Positions 21,540 to 32,317 of a DNA stretch of 64,000 nt are shown here, piece by piece. Each line of letters begins with the position of its first letter. The stretch's first letter is position 1. Position numbers and translations under genes: made by a program. Source of the stretch: Tricholoma matsutake (taxonomy: Eukaryota; Basidiomycota; Agaricomycetes; Agaricales; Tricholomataceae); contig AP026542.1 in NCBI GenBank assembly GCA_026075535.2, positions 1,364,001 to 1,428,000 of the forward strand, written 5' to 3'. A model generated the notes under the pieces. It worked only from the letters and a program-made list of their open reading frames with translations, was not told the DNA's origin and made no database searches.

Positions 21540-23820
21540 TTACCAACTGCAAGAGTTTAAATCTGGCTGAATTGCAAACCCATGCTTCAAGCATTCTAAC
21601 TCAAGCTGTTTCTCCATCATCATCAGGTCATGGTTGTGGGATAACTCATGGTCTTGCTGAGCATGCATCTCCTGGTCAACTTGAAATTGCATATGCAGGC
21701 ATTCAATTTGCAAAGTACTTTTGACACACTTATCCTCGATTGCAAGGCAGGCATCAAGCCTCGCTTGTGATGATGCCAGCTGTGCCTCACATGAAGCAGC
21801 AAGAGCTTCAGCAACTTGTTCACCCATTGATTTCCGAGATTGCATGGAAGAGCTCGGGGCAGCCTTTGTGCTGGGCTCTGATTTGACCACTGGAGTGCTA
21901 GGCTGATGGGTGGTGGCTTTGGGTCTGGACTTCAACTTATTTGGGCATGTTGGGGTTGATGCAGGAGTGACTGCATCATGTTGTGGGGAAGTAGAGCTGT
22001 GTATTGATGGTGGCAAGGTTGGAATGATGTCGTCTTCAATGTCCCATTTCGGTGATACCCCATGTGCAACAGGAAATTCGCCAATATCATTTTGATCCTA
22101 AATAGTGACCATAGAAAATTAGTAGATCATAGCCAATTGAAAATGATAACATACATCCAAATCACCGTCTGGCTGGCCCCAACCATATGAATGGTGCTCG
22201 CCAAGCACCGTGAGGTCCAACGGCAAGGTGCTATGGGCGAGCACAGATTTGTTGACAGTCGGGCTGGTCCCCATCAGATTGTTAATCCTTTTATACCATG
22301 GAAATGAACTCTTGATCTTATCTGTAAGGGTGTAAGAGCATAGGAAGGTGATACCAACTCAGAGTGACAACCTACCCCATGCATTTGCAATCTCTGAATT
22401 GGGGAGAATACTCCCTTCATCATTGTTGGCAATAAGACCATGCCCAGTCTCCTTCAAGGTTTTGTGATGTTTGCAGAAAGCCTTCTTGATGCTGTGAAAT
22501 GTTATTTGAGATGCCTTTGCAAACAAAGGACTTCCAGAAGCATACTTGGTGACCCAGTTCTTCACAACAGTCCCCAACTCCTTGATAGCCACATCACGCC
22601 ATTCATCTGGAGACTTGACATCGTGGAAGAGCTTTGTAGCAAGGTCCAGGTGATGTTCATGAGTCTTCTTTCCTTGGCTGGTGTTTGTATTGGAAGATGC
22701 TTTGACAAATCCAAAGGCTTGACACCAAGTCTCGGAGTCCTCAATGAGCAAGAACAGGTGGTCTGTTAAGTAATAGAGTGATTTATCTGACCAACTGCAA
22801 ATGGTTGTCAAGTGGAAATGGTAATGAACATAGAGACGCACTTTACAAGAATTGTCTGTTTTCCTCCAGATGGGTCTATGTTCTCCTCATCAGACTTGCC
22901 ATCGTCTGCAACCTGCTTTGTCCTCTTTCCACTGAGGGACTTGGGCTTTGTCACACAGGTTTTTGGCTTTTTGGCAGCTTTCTTTAGTGCTTAAAGGTCC
23001 GGTCCATGTGACCGGAAAATAACCGGAACTGGACCGGACCAGGACCGGAAAAAACCGGACCATCAGTCCAGTTTTTTCAAATTTTAAGTTAGAAAACTGC
23101 AAAAGACCAGTCCTGACCAGTCATAACCGGTTAAGCACAGCCACGTAATCCTCTTGTAATTACCTTGAGACTGGTCAAAAAATTAAGCAAATCAGTGAAG
23201 GATTGAGTGAGATATCACCAAAAACGAGTTTCCCAATCAGGTTTCAGGTTGTGAAACCCGTCTTTGGTGATATCTCACTCAATTCTTCACCGATCTGCTT
23301 AATTTTTTGACCAGTTTCAAGGGAATTACTATTGGTAGGTTCCCCACAAGTGGTTTTGAGCAGTCATTCCCACTTCATACATCAGTCTTACTGGCTTTTA
23401 GTAAAACTGGTCACATCGGGAAACTCATTTTTGGTGATATCTCACTCAATTCTTCACCAATTTGCTTAATTTTTTGACCAGTTTCAAGGGAATTACTATG
23501 GGTAGGTTTTCCACAAGTGTTTTTGAGCAGTTATTTCCACTTTGTACATCAGTCTTACTGGCTTCTAGTAAAACCGGCTAGACTGGTTAGGACTGGTTTT
23601 TTGCAGTTTTTTGCAGTTCTGGTCTGGTTATTTGGTTATTTCCTTTTATGGAGGACCAGTCCGGTTCCGGTCTTGCCAAAAATAGCGTGAGAACTGGGAC
23701 TGGACCGGACTTTTAAGCACTAGCTTTCTTCCCTTCAGCTTTAGCAAGTTTTGAACGGAGGACTTCAATTGTCTCAGGGTCAGAGGAGAGGGATGTAAGA
23801 CTTGCTTTACACTTGGCCAT
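21540..23820 (-). pseudogene. Myb/SANT-type companion gene of the Harbinger element, hAT-split
   Basis: The gene starts at Met 23820 (MAKCKASLTSLSSDPETIEV), is split by a hAT element 22985-23722, then continues with a Lys-rich, acidic linker (KSLSGKRTKQ, SDEENIDPSGGK). The next exon (about 22769-22373) carries the helical domain WSDKSLYYLTDHLFLLIEDS with a later DLATKLFHDV and VVKNWVTKY, resembling the Myb/SANT-like regions of fungal Harbinger companions. A small exon at 22160-22310 and a last exon (22095-21540) encode a Pro/Ser linker and a coiled coil with EAQLASSQARLDACLAIEDK. Apart from the insertion no stop was seen. The proposed role is binding transposon ends; that is inference from layout. 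Confidence 0.62.
22985..23722. mobile_element. hAT-type element (738 bp) in the Myb-type gene
   Basis: TAGTGCTTAAAGGTCCGGTC at the left and GACCGGACTTTTAAGCACTA at the right are inverted ends; GCTTTCTT at 22977-22984 and 23723-23730 is a perfect 8-bp TSD. The interior holds a foldback of about 95-bp arms (23150-23320) plus a third partial copy of the same arm (23405-23540), each containing GGTGATATCTCACTCAAT. No ORF is supported. Confidence 0.93.
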
Positions 23821-24449
23821 GATGCGCGACCGCCGCTGAGCATACACCAAATCCTTACTTGAGTATTTTTCAAACTCAGTTGTCCTGCTGGAGAAGCTGG
23901 ATGAGATCAGACAAAACCAGGATTCTTGAGTTCAGAGTTGAGTTCAGAGTGCACATGAAATCCAAACTTTTGGGAAAAGGAACGCAAGGTCAAAATCAAT
24001 TTTGAAATCCACGTGAATGTGCACATCAACACAGGGCTGAAAACACCTATTGGCAATCCAATTCTGATTCCACAGACTCTCGTCATGGTGATTGTTCGAA
24101 ATCTCATCATTACACCCATTGCCAACCTATTAGAAGCATCACCCCCTCACATGGACATCCCTGTTTCTGACTCAAAAAGAAACATGAAGCTCGGGACCAC
24201 AGTGAGAATGCTGGCCACTCAGGCTGGCAGCATGATGGCGAGTCCTTCACAATATCAGCAAATCCGAGTCAAACACAACCATCTACACCCTCACAGTGGC
24301 CACCTACACCTCCTATCTCTCAAATGACCCCACAACCTGGCCTGTTGACCGTTATTCCAAACCCTGTACCTCATAATTCACCCAGCTTTGTGATTACTCC
24401 TCACAAGACTGGTGATGGTATCTCTATTGACATCAAGACTCCAAATTGA

Positions 24450-24694
24450 TTTGCTTTCTTGCCTTCATTAAGTACACCATCCTAAATTGATTTGTTTCCA
24501 CCCCTCGTTTAAGTACACCATCATTTGTTTTCTATTTATGATGCTTGTTTGATTCAACTTCTTACACTTGTTAGTCTTCGTTCTGATGGTCCTCTGCTGA
24601 CCTGATACCCTGTTTGATTTCCTTTTCTCAATGTAATGGATTACAGCTGTATAATTTACAGTACAACAATAATATTATGTTGTGCTGTTGTAAA
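24450..24694. other. Spacer, no gene recognised
   Basis: AT-rich sequence between the tail of the split DUF6818-like gene and the next Harbinger transposase. It includes a partial repeat of CACCATC...AAATTGATTTG. No ORF or terminal repeat is convincing. Confidence 0.5.
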
Positions 24695-26049
24695 CTATGC
24701 TGGTACACCAACCAGGTGAAAACGTGAAACCCTGTCGTGATGTTGAATGTCACCAAAAAGCATATCTCCCAAATCAGTCCACAATCTCTCATCTTCCAAT
24801 GCTTTCCACACAGGCATATACACACTTCAAATCTGATTGATACCCACAAGTTCAGCTCTGACATTGTTCAACCGGCAACAAAGTTCCAGCAGCTCTTGTT
24901 GATCATCCTCCATGTTAATGTTCAATGGCACTTGTAATTGGCCAAATGAGCCCTGCATCATCCGCATTCCACATCCTGCTGTCTGCCTGTAAGATAACAG
25001 TTGACAATTGACTCGAAGAAACTCCTCCAACTCATATGGATCTTCAGGAAGACGTTGTCCTTCTTTTATAGGTGCTCGTATCTTGCCTGCGATCGAAGCG
25101 GTCCCACATGGAAAAGCAGTGTCGGAGACCAGGAAAAAGCCCTCAGGAACCTCGTGAAGGAGTTGGTTGAAGATGGGACAAGCATGGGAATCATGCCAAC
25201 TACCAGGTGCATTTAATACAGCAGCTGTTATAACTCCTTCAAATTGGCATTTGTTATTACCTCATTCAGAGGTCAGTAGCTCACTTACCCCAGGGAGAGA
25301 AGACAAGAACATTGTTAATAGTATGTCCACTTTTCCACCCATTGATTCTCAACCTCAGGATCATCTGCCTCCTGCGCCACCAATGCCAAACCATCTATTG
25401 CTCCAAATGCCCCCTCCACCAATGGATGCCTCTCACAAATCAATCTCGACTCTGCTGCAAATTCCTCCAGTGTCTGGGGTAGCCTAATTGCACCCTCCTC
25501 CATATCTCTAATGGTTTCCAGCAAGATCTTCCTGGCAAAACCAAGATACTGTGAAACAGTGGAAGGTGTGAGAGCAAAGATTTGCTGTAAGCTGATTTCG
25601 AGCATTGCTGATCCCAGGAAATGAAGAACCAACCCAAGACCCCCAGCAGCATCAAGAGATCTGCTACCAAGTCGAGGCTCACCTATTGCAGTAACATCGC
25701 ATCAAGGAATTGTTGACAACTCCCATCTTTCCACAAATCGCCCTTGGCCCTCGAGAATGTTTCAAAAAGTTGCCACATCAAACCCCATTGTGGTGATAAA
25801 TGCACAATCATCCTGCCCAGCCCAGAGGACTTGCCATGGTGTGCCCTCATGAGGATTTGGCAGCAGGTCTTGCGAACGAAGGTACAGATGGTTGATGTTG
25901 CGGCAGCAAATTTTTGTAGTGCGAGCTTCGAGTACCCTGATCAGGATGATGATGCAGATGGCAAGATGATTTTCATCTGAGTTGTCACAAGCCCCATTGA
26001 AGTGGTTCAGACTTTGCACAAAGAGTTGTGATGTAGCACTTGAAGACAT
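24695..26049 (-). pseudogene. Second Harbinger-type DDE transposase, catalytic Glu lost
   Basis: The N-terminal part (26049-25765) ends MGFDVATF, then a stop and frame change lead to the helical segment LGLVLHFLGSAMLEISLQQI and STVSQYLGFARKILLETI. The core is visible: HPLVEGAFGAIDGL (first Asp), after a broken stretch ITAAVLNAPGSWHDS (second Asp), VSDTAFPCG, then LLSYRQTAGCGM, where family members carry Glu-Trp. Here Glu is Gly and Trp is Cys, so the enzyme is dead. The C-terminus runs to TAG at 24695-24697, with a TGA inside it at about 24841 in place of a likely CGA Arg. It differs from the 19210-21486 transposase and belongs to another Harbinger branch. No ends were identified. Confidence 0.78.
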
Positions 26050-26579
26050 GTATCCTGAATCATTGTAATGACTGACTCAGATCTTGTTCAGATCTCATGG
26101 AAATCTATTAAAATCTATGCGAAAATGGTTTATGGTCTACAAAAATCTGATAAATGCAATTTCAAATTGAATTCAACTCTGTTGTTCCATCTCTCATGTT
26201 TTCTAGATTTTTCTAAATCCTTACGGAAAGTCACCCACTTATATCTTATGACGCATTCGACGTGTTGTCTTATCCATGCCATTTTGGGTAATCCATCAGT
26301 CGGTTATCACCGGTCTCATATATCATTATGAGTCCAAGGTACAAGGACTCGTCTTTTTAACCTGACCAACCAGCCAGCAAAAGTGATACGTTAAGTCTGA
26401 CAGTTGCTCAGCAGATGTTGGAGTTTCAACACTGTCTGATGACAGGCTTATATTTTGAAGTCAGTCCAACTCAGCCCCATATAGACTTTCACACTCAGCA
26501 GGTTTTACCAACACGCAGATTTTGAATGAAAAAGGAAACTGTCATGTTGAGTCACACTTCCTCAAAAAGCTCAGCAGCA
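26050..26579. other. Unassigned repeat-like DNA
   Basis: No ORF of interest. Short ORFs here have no recognisable motif. The stretch lies between a Harbinger transposase remnant and the modular hairpin repeat and is probably decayed transposon sequence. Confidence 0.4.
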
Positions 26580-27864
26580 CAACGTACATGCAAAAGAGTT
26601 GTTTTTTGGGCCCTAAGTAATGGTTTTCAAGTTCTTTTCTTTTATTTTATTTTCAACTAAGTAATGTTCTAATTTGATCTTCAAGTTCTATTACTATGAG
26701 ATGGTGCCAAGACAGCAGATCCACACCTGTGCCACTGCTGCGAGCATCTGCTTGCAGGGTGGATAATGGATCATGACACAGGGATGGAGATGACAACACA
26801 ACAAAAATAGTGGCTGCAGCAGACAATGAGGGGGATGACAAGGATGGGATGAGAGGGAAGTGCAGGCAAAGGATGCAGCACTGTACAACCAAAAGGGTCC
26901 AAGAGGCGTCACTGACATCTCTTGGGCTGTAGTTAAGTTTTGTTCTCATTCATTTCATTTTTTTTGGTGCTAACAAAGTTTCTAGGTATTAACTATGGAC
27001 AACAATGACAACCCTGACCCAGCACCAAACCAGGATGACAGCGAGGACAGCAAGGAACATGGGAGGACAATGACAATTATGGTGAAGGTACAGCAACAAT
27101 GGGGACAACTCCCGGGACAACGACAGGGGGATGACACAACCATAATGAAAATGGCAGCAGCAGCGACCAGGGCGGGACAACAATGGCACACGAGGAAGGC
27201 ACAGGAGACAGAGATGGCCCGTACAACAACAAAACAGGCCCAAGAGACGTCTCTTGGGCTTGTAATATGTTTTTTTCTCTTTCATTTCATTTTCTTATTA
27301 CTAACACAACTTTTTAGGTACTACAAACTCAAACTACTGACAACAACGACTGGAATTCCTGAACCCACTGCCACCACCACTGCCACCAAAACCAAGGGAC
27401 TGACAATGGCAAGGATGACAACAAGCAAGAAAGGCTGACCAACACAGCGAGGACAGGGGCTATGGGGACAATGACAATGAGGAGGCAGATAGCAATGACA
27501 GTGACGACAAAAAGATGGCAAGGACGAACACCAGGCTGGACTACAGGACAACCAGGCACAGGGATGGCAACAGCGAGAGACAGGGAGGAGAACAAGATAT
27601 CGATGATGGTTACCACCATAGCACCCCCAACCACTAGGGATGGTGGCCAGGGACAACAGGAGTGGGACCCATGCGCCCAGGATAACACACCTGCATCAAT
27701 GCACCAAGATGACACACCCACGAGGCCGACACACTGGCGCCAATGCACAGGACCACGTCCCCCTCTCCCCCACATTTTGTGTGGGGTGGGGATGTTTTTG
27801 TTTTTGTTTTAATGCCCCTCCCCTGCATTTTGCGTGGGCGAGGGGTTTGTATATAATTGTAGTA
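26580..27864 (+). repeat. Modular repeat: intron-like segments, hairpins, ACAATGA-rich tracts
   Basis: The same building blocks as in the hAT element 9041-10869 recur here. Intron-like segments end in branch-site and acceptor motifs (GCTAACA...TTTCTAG at 26970-26986; ACTAACACAACTTTTTAG at 27300-27317). A hairpin-I copy lies at 26738-26757. GACAA/ACAATGA-rich low-complexity DNA fills 26999-27220 and 27400-27620. C/G-rich hairpins lie near 27765-27788 and 27814-27845, the first followed by a T-rich run. The right side is cut by the Tc1/mariner element. ORFs on both strands follow the low-complexity composition and are not credible genes. No hAT terminus was found on the left. Confidence 0.65.
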
Positions 27865-27982
27865 CAGACCTTTCGGAAATTCATGTCCCACGTGTTTTTG
27901 AGTGACTGAAAAATAAATAAAAATAAAAAAAATAGAAAAAATTCACAAAATTCATTCTTGCTGAATCTCTTGTACAAACAAC

Positions 27983-29127
27983 ATGCGTCGACATCCAGAC
28001 GTAATGGGATATCGAAATATTAGTGCTGACATGAAGCAACGAGCCCTACAACTGATTGACAAAGGGTGGGAGATGGCAGAGGTTGCGGAGGTGCTAAATG
28101 TTTCTTCAAAAAGCATCAGGCGCTGGGACCACCACTATGAGACTCATGGATGCGTTGATCCCCCATCTGCTCTTCGAGGACGACCACAAATTATGAATGC
28201 CAAGGTCATTGAAGATTTGCATGAGCTAATTTGTGAAACACCCTCGTTATTCCTGGAGGAAATTGGTGAATGGCTGGCACTATATCACGACCTCCCAATC
28301 TCAACCACCGCTTTACATGACAACCTATGGGAATTTGGCCTAACATACAAGTTGTTATGGACAGCTGCTGCAGAATGGGATGAGGTTGCCCGGGCAGAAT
28401 GGCTGCTCAAAATCACCAATCTTTACACAGCTGATCAGTTTGTTGTTCTCGACAAATTGAGCAAAGATGGGAAGACAATGCTGCAGAGGTATGGACGTGC
28501 GCCAAGTGGAGAGGATCATTTTGTGGAAGTTACCCTTGACCGAGGCATCCGCTATAGTATTCTTCTGGCACTTACAATTGATGGCTACCTTGCAGTTCGA
28601 GTTGTCAAAGGGTCTATCAATGGCATGGAATTCTATGATTTTGTTGTAAATGATGTGGTACGTCTACCCTTGAATAACCTTCCTTCTGACATTTTCTGAC
28701 CTGGCACGCTACCAGTTACCCTGTATGAATCCCTTCCCTGGTCCCAGAAGCATTATGCTTATCAACAACTGTTCAATGCATAAGAGTGAAGCTGTGCGAG
28801 AGGCTGTGGAAGCTTCAGGTTTGCTCATGTTCCCTGTTTCTGTTCAGTAATCTGTTAACATGTTGTATAGGTTGTTTATACATCTTTCTTCCTCCATACT
28901 CCCCTGATTACAGTCAAATTGAGGAGAGTTTCAGTTGTTGTAAGCTACATATACAGTCCTGTGGTGCCGTTTACCTGACTTACTCAACAGTAAAGAAGTA
29001 CCTTCGCCATCATCATCGGCACTTTCAGAATAGCCTGTTTCCAGAGAGGGATCTTGCTGATGCATGTTTTGCAGCGATAACAGCAGACAAAGCTCGAGGC
29101 TGGGTGGGTATCTTTGAACAACATTAA
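27983..29127 (+). CDS. IS630/Tc1-type transposase, catalytic Asp replaced
   Basis: Three exons (27983-28657, 28716-28818, 28871-29127) joined by introns of 58 and 52 nt with GTACGT/GTTTGC donors and CAG/TAG acceptors give an unbroken protein of 344 residues. The N-terminus has a helix-turn-helix (MAEVAEVLNVSSKSIRRWDH) and a second winged segment with ALRGRP. The catalytic core has LDKLSKDGKT, where the usual LDE motif keeps Asp but has Lys for Glu; INNCSMHK, where the second catalytic Asp (normally DNCSIH) is Asn; and PPYSPDYSQIEE with the final acidic residue. Loss of the second Asp should abolish cleavage although the frame is open. Both changes are single G-to-A transitions. The start is 118 bp inside the left end, and the first Met is used. 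Confidence 0.85.
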
Positions 29128-29256
29128 ACAGTAGTATATTTTACAGATTAACTGGTATATGTAGCAACTGGAGTAGCTAGGTGATGAAGATAGGATGTTT
29201 CGAAGAAGAGTTACTGTTAGAATCAAAGTATATGAAGCTGAAAGAATGTAGGCGCA

Positions 29257-31237
29257 TTAGATTGCATTTCTGACCTGTTCAGCACTATATGCAGTAAGAA
29301 TACGTTGTTTGTGAAGTGGCCCAAGACCAGCCCATTCCCACTCTGAAGCCAGGAGGGTAACTAAGTTATCATCGCCAACACGGAACCCTAGCTTTATCAA
29401 ACCTTGGCATTCTTCATTTCTGAGCTTGTGTTTGCTGCACGAATCTTTGAGGCTTGGGTGAGCTGCAGGACCGGGGATTATAGGACCAGCAGTAACAAGA
29501 CTGACAGGTGAGGCATGACTTGCTGGGTGAGCATGCATTGGCACTGTAGCATTAAGTTGAGGTCCTGGTGTGTGAGGTTGTGGCATAGGAGGGTAGCCCC
29601 ATGGCATCAGTGGATATCCAGGAGGTGTAGCCTGAGCTGGGTAGGGATAAAAGTGTTGAGGGACGCCGGCTGGGGCCGCAAAATTTGGGTACCCATGTGG
29701 ATTCCATGGAGAGTGTGTAGTGTGATATCTGGGTGGTGGGGCTGGGGTATGCGTGGCTGGATTGACACTATCTGATCGTGCATTGAAACTGATCCAATCG
29801 CTCGTGCGGAAGAAGTTACTGCCAATGAGTGGTTTTCCATAATCAGTCATTTTCCTCAGCTGAAACAATTACATGAGCAATACAAGCATGTGTGTAACAA
29901 GAAGATCACTTACGATTTGGTTAGCCCAAGCCTGCAATTGGAATCAGCTCAACTCAAAATGCCAATTGTTAGTGGAATAAAAAAAGCATCGCAAGTCAGG
30001 ATGGGCAGTGCATTCACCAATCGGATGGTCTTTCTCAAGCTTCAGAATGATCGGAGCAAGCTGTTCATCAAGCAACAACTGTCACAAACTGTGAGTATGC
30101 TGTCAACAACCATGCCATAAATTGTAACCAACCTTTTGACCCCAACGTGAATTGTCCTGATCCACATCCTGATCTTCATCTTCGTCTTGATCTTGCCTCT
30201 GACATTTGCACTTGGGCACTTGGGGGATTGGTAAGTACACCATGATGATCATAGCAGATGGAACCCTTTGGGCAGTGATCTGTTTAAGCATTGCCATTAT
30301 CCAGCATGGCTGGCCAGAGGATACCGTGTTTTCTTTTGCAGACCCCATTTCATGTCTTCAATTCACAATTTTTCCAGGTCCTCACCGATGGTGTCCGAAA
30401 CGGCAGCGAGGAAAGCTTTCCATGTCATTCTGCAAGTCAATGTGAACGGCCCTTCCATCCTCAGCTCCTGTTTCTCTATCTTATTACCCTTGTGAGTCCT
30501 TCCTAGCTTGAGTTTTGGGGGCACTGCTATCTCGACATACACAGGTACATTCAAGCTTGTATGGGATGAGGGAGTTTCTTCACATATCTTGCGTGGGCGG
30601 CCACATTTCTTTGGCACTGCGACAGGATCTTCACTAGGTTCTTTATGGCTACCATGACTGTGTTTGGCCCGGGGAGGATGGCCGTGACTCGGAGATTGAG
30701 CTACACCTGTCAATTCTTCCTCACTAGACTCCTCCATGTCCTCTCCTCCACTGGTGAGCTGGGAGTGTTTCCAAGCATGCTTCCACTTAGGTTCTGATTT
30801 GATCTTCTCTTTGCGCCATGGTAACTTCTGTGGACTGCCAGCAGGACATTCGGATTCAGACTCTTCCGAGGTCTCATCTTCATGCGCTCTTTTCTTGGTG
30901 TCTGCCTCAAACTGATCCTTAGCCTGGACCAATGCTTTTCGAGCGGACTGTGCTGGAAGCTTGATCTTTAATTTGAGACCTGCTTGTCTTGCCTCCTCTG
31001 TTGCAAATGTCTCAGCCGGATATGAAATGAAGATAAAACCCATAGGTCTGTGTCGTTTTCAGCATCTATCTCCTGGTTCTCCAGGAACCTTTCGGCATGC
31101 TCAGTGCTTTCAGAGCCGTCAAGTTTAGTGTCTTCGTCACCCCATGAGAATGGTGACTCGGACTTGCAATCTCCGTCGAAAAAATGGTCTGAAGATGATT
31201 TAATGGATATAACTCCATCTGAGGAGTATCCAGACAT
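29257..31237 (-). pseudogene. Second gene of the Tc1/mariner element: AT-hook protein of unknown function
   Basis: The gene starts at Met 31237 (MSGYSSDGVISIKSSSDHFF), has an intron near 31031-30990 and continues with an acidic/basic linker, an AT-hook-like KKCGRPRKICEE and a beta-rich domain containing MTWKAFLAAVSDTIGED. A TGA and a frame change at 30350-30270 break it. Later exons encode MIIMVYLPIP, an Asp-rich linker, HPIGECTAHPDLRCFFY with NNWHFEL and QAWANQI (a Cys/His-Trp pattern), a 100-residue Pro/Tyr/His-rich stretch, and a C-terminal helical domain LKDSCSKHKLRNEECQGLIK with GFRVGDD that looks SAM-like. The domain set is found in basidiomycete proteins without known function. A role in transposition is inferred only from its place inside the element. 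Confidence 0.6.
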
Positions 31238-31386
31238 TAAAATAGCTGCCAAACGAGTGTGTAGGGACTGTGTAGAAGTCAATAGAATGGTGTTTGAACT
31301 TTTTTGAATTTTTTGATTTATTTTATTTATTTTGATTTTTCGATCACTCGAAAACATGTGGGACATGAATTTCCGAAAGGTCTGTA

Positions 31387-32317
31387 CTCCCTCCTCACAT
31401 CTTGTGCGAGGGATGTAGTTAATCAATTTTTTGATCTTGATTATGTGACAAGCACCTCCCTCGAGGAAGATGAAAATAGAGTTTTGAGTGTGAGTGTCAT
31501 AAACAAACCTTATAGTTATTACTAGTAATCTCCTGTGGCTCAACTAGTTGAGCACAATTGTACAGTATATGTGATCATACCATTAAAAGGTCTTGAGTTC
31601 AGTCTTTCCTTCACACAAATTTATTTTGTAGGCACTTCATGAAGTTTCAAAGAGCTTGGAACTTGAATATATCAAATTTGACTATCCAATATGGTATACT
31701 TTTGTCAAGTACCTGGAATCTGGTTATTCCAACCAGCATCCCCAGAGTCCAACTGGAATTGCTGGATTCCACATCTGTGAATGTTATGGACAAGTAGAGA
31801 TCATCAGGGCTTGTACACCCCCCTATCTACAAGCTTGCAAAGGGAAAACTAAGATATCTTATTTCTACTGAACATACAAAAAATTTGCATTTGCATTTTT
31901 GGGTTCTCCTGATCTCTGTGATAAAGAAGAAGATTGATTCAGAGGACTCATACATGCCAGGCACAGCCATGGCCCAACTAGAACAAGTTTATTATATTGC
32001 TTGAGAGCTGGGAAAAATATTGACGGAGTGTCAAGGTTTTCTGGAACGGCTGTAAATTAAACAACATGGTCGCGTGCAAGCTGGCAGCTAGTGATGGCAC
32101 GAAGCTAAAGAGTTACAACGTAGAACAAAGGTAGAAAGAAAATATGTTCCCAGACATAGAGATGTCAAGGTAAGCATTGGGTCATCGAGCGCAGGATAAA
32201 ACAATTCATTTGAATCTGTCCGCCATCTATGGCAATACCATGAAGGTGATGGTGAATAGACTTTACATTACAGCAAGATATCATATGTTGCGCTTGGAAA
32301 ATTTAACGCTCATCCCA
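31387..32317. other. Repeat remnant and unannotated spacer left of the carbonic anhydrase
   Basis: 31388-31411 is another C/G-rich hairpin (CCCTCCTCACA with TGTGCGAGGG), the continuation of the repeat split by the Tc1/mariner element. 31529-31620 is tRNA-like (separate entry). 31656-31871 is a short ORF without recognisable motif. The remainder to 32317 includes the presumed 3' flank of the carbonic anhydrase gene. Confidence 0.45.
31529..31620 (+). repeat. tRNA-like sequence, possible SINE head
   Basis: TGTGGCTCAACTAGTTGAGCA matches an RNA polymerase III A box within a D-arm-like hairpin (CTCA/TGAG), and about 50 bp downstream GGTCTTGAGTTCAGTCT resembles a T-arm with a B box. The anticodon arm is not convincing, so it is not a functional tRNA gene. 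A tRNA-derived SINE or tRNA pseudogene is the best reading. Confidence 0.4.

Larger units (their letters stand above)
19040..24022. mobile_element. PIF/Harbinger element with transposase and Myb-type gene, tail to tail
   Basis: Between coding parts 2 and 3 of the split DUF6818-like gene lie a plus-strand Harbinger transposase (19210-21486) and a minus-strand Myb/SANT-type gene (21540-23820), the two-gene layout of PIF/Harbinger transposons. Near the borders, GCATTCATGCTGATTTC on the left and the complement of GAAATCCACGTGAATGTGC on the right look like degraded inverted ends. Exact termini and the 3-bp TSD could not be fixed. Two hAT elements (20588-21335 and 22985-23722) are nested in the two genes. 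Confidence 0.65.
16033..24449 (+). pseudogene. DUF6818-like (Myb-like) gene split into three parts by transposons
   Basis: Part 1 (16033-17220) encodes a Pro/Ser-rich N-terminus, basic stretches, then a helical Myb-like domain, IPEIHRLLHSINLQLPIGGK followed by W and a YNSW segment, similar to DUF6818; after a frameshift near 16895 it reads EIEDKIAEMCG and an acidic IVIIDDEKENEGE tract, then MAKAYQFKPPL and MMNDFDPAT. Part 2 (18823-19040) is coiled coil (QLSQLSAAHLEICELCTRND..., RADRAEGELQLLKTLQ-like). Part 3 (24022-24449) is a Ser/Thr/Pro-rich tail ending SFVITPHKTGDGISIDIKTP and a TGA at 24447. The parts are in the right order and strand for one fungal protein. The gaps are a hAT element with perfect TSD and a Harbinger element. 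Whether the gene was a host gene or a transposon companion is not shown. Confidence 0.6.
27865..31384. mobile_element. Tc1/mariner-IS630-type transposon with two genes (3520 bp)
   Basis: The ends are inverted repeats of about 85 bp, beginning CAGACCTTTCGGAAATTCAT on the left; the right end is the complement with few changes. TA dinucleotides flank the element (27863-27864 and 31385-31386), as expected for Tc1/mariner integration. It carries a spliced transposase gene on plus (27983-29127) and an unrelated multi-exon gene on minus (29257-31237), tail to tail. At 3.5 kb it is long for this superfamily because of the second gene. It split the modular repeat, whose right-hand piece resumes at 31387. 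Confidence 0.9.

Noticed and set aside
26989..27890. Long overlapping ORFs on both strands
   Set aside because: Composition-driven (ACAATGA, GACAA repeats); frames are broken at the hairpins and no domain is visible.
31529..31620. Functional tRNA gene
   Set aside because: No acceptable anticodon stem or acceptor pairing, despite A- and B-box-like words.
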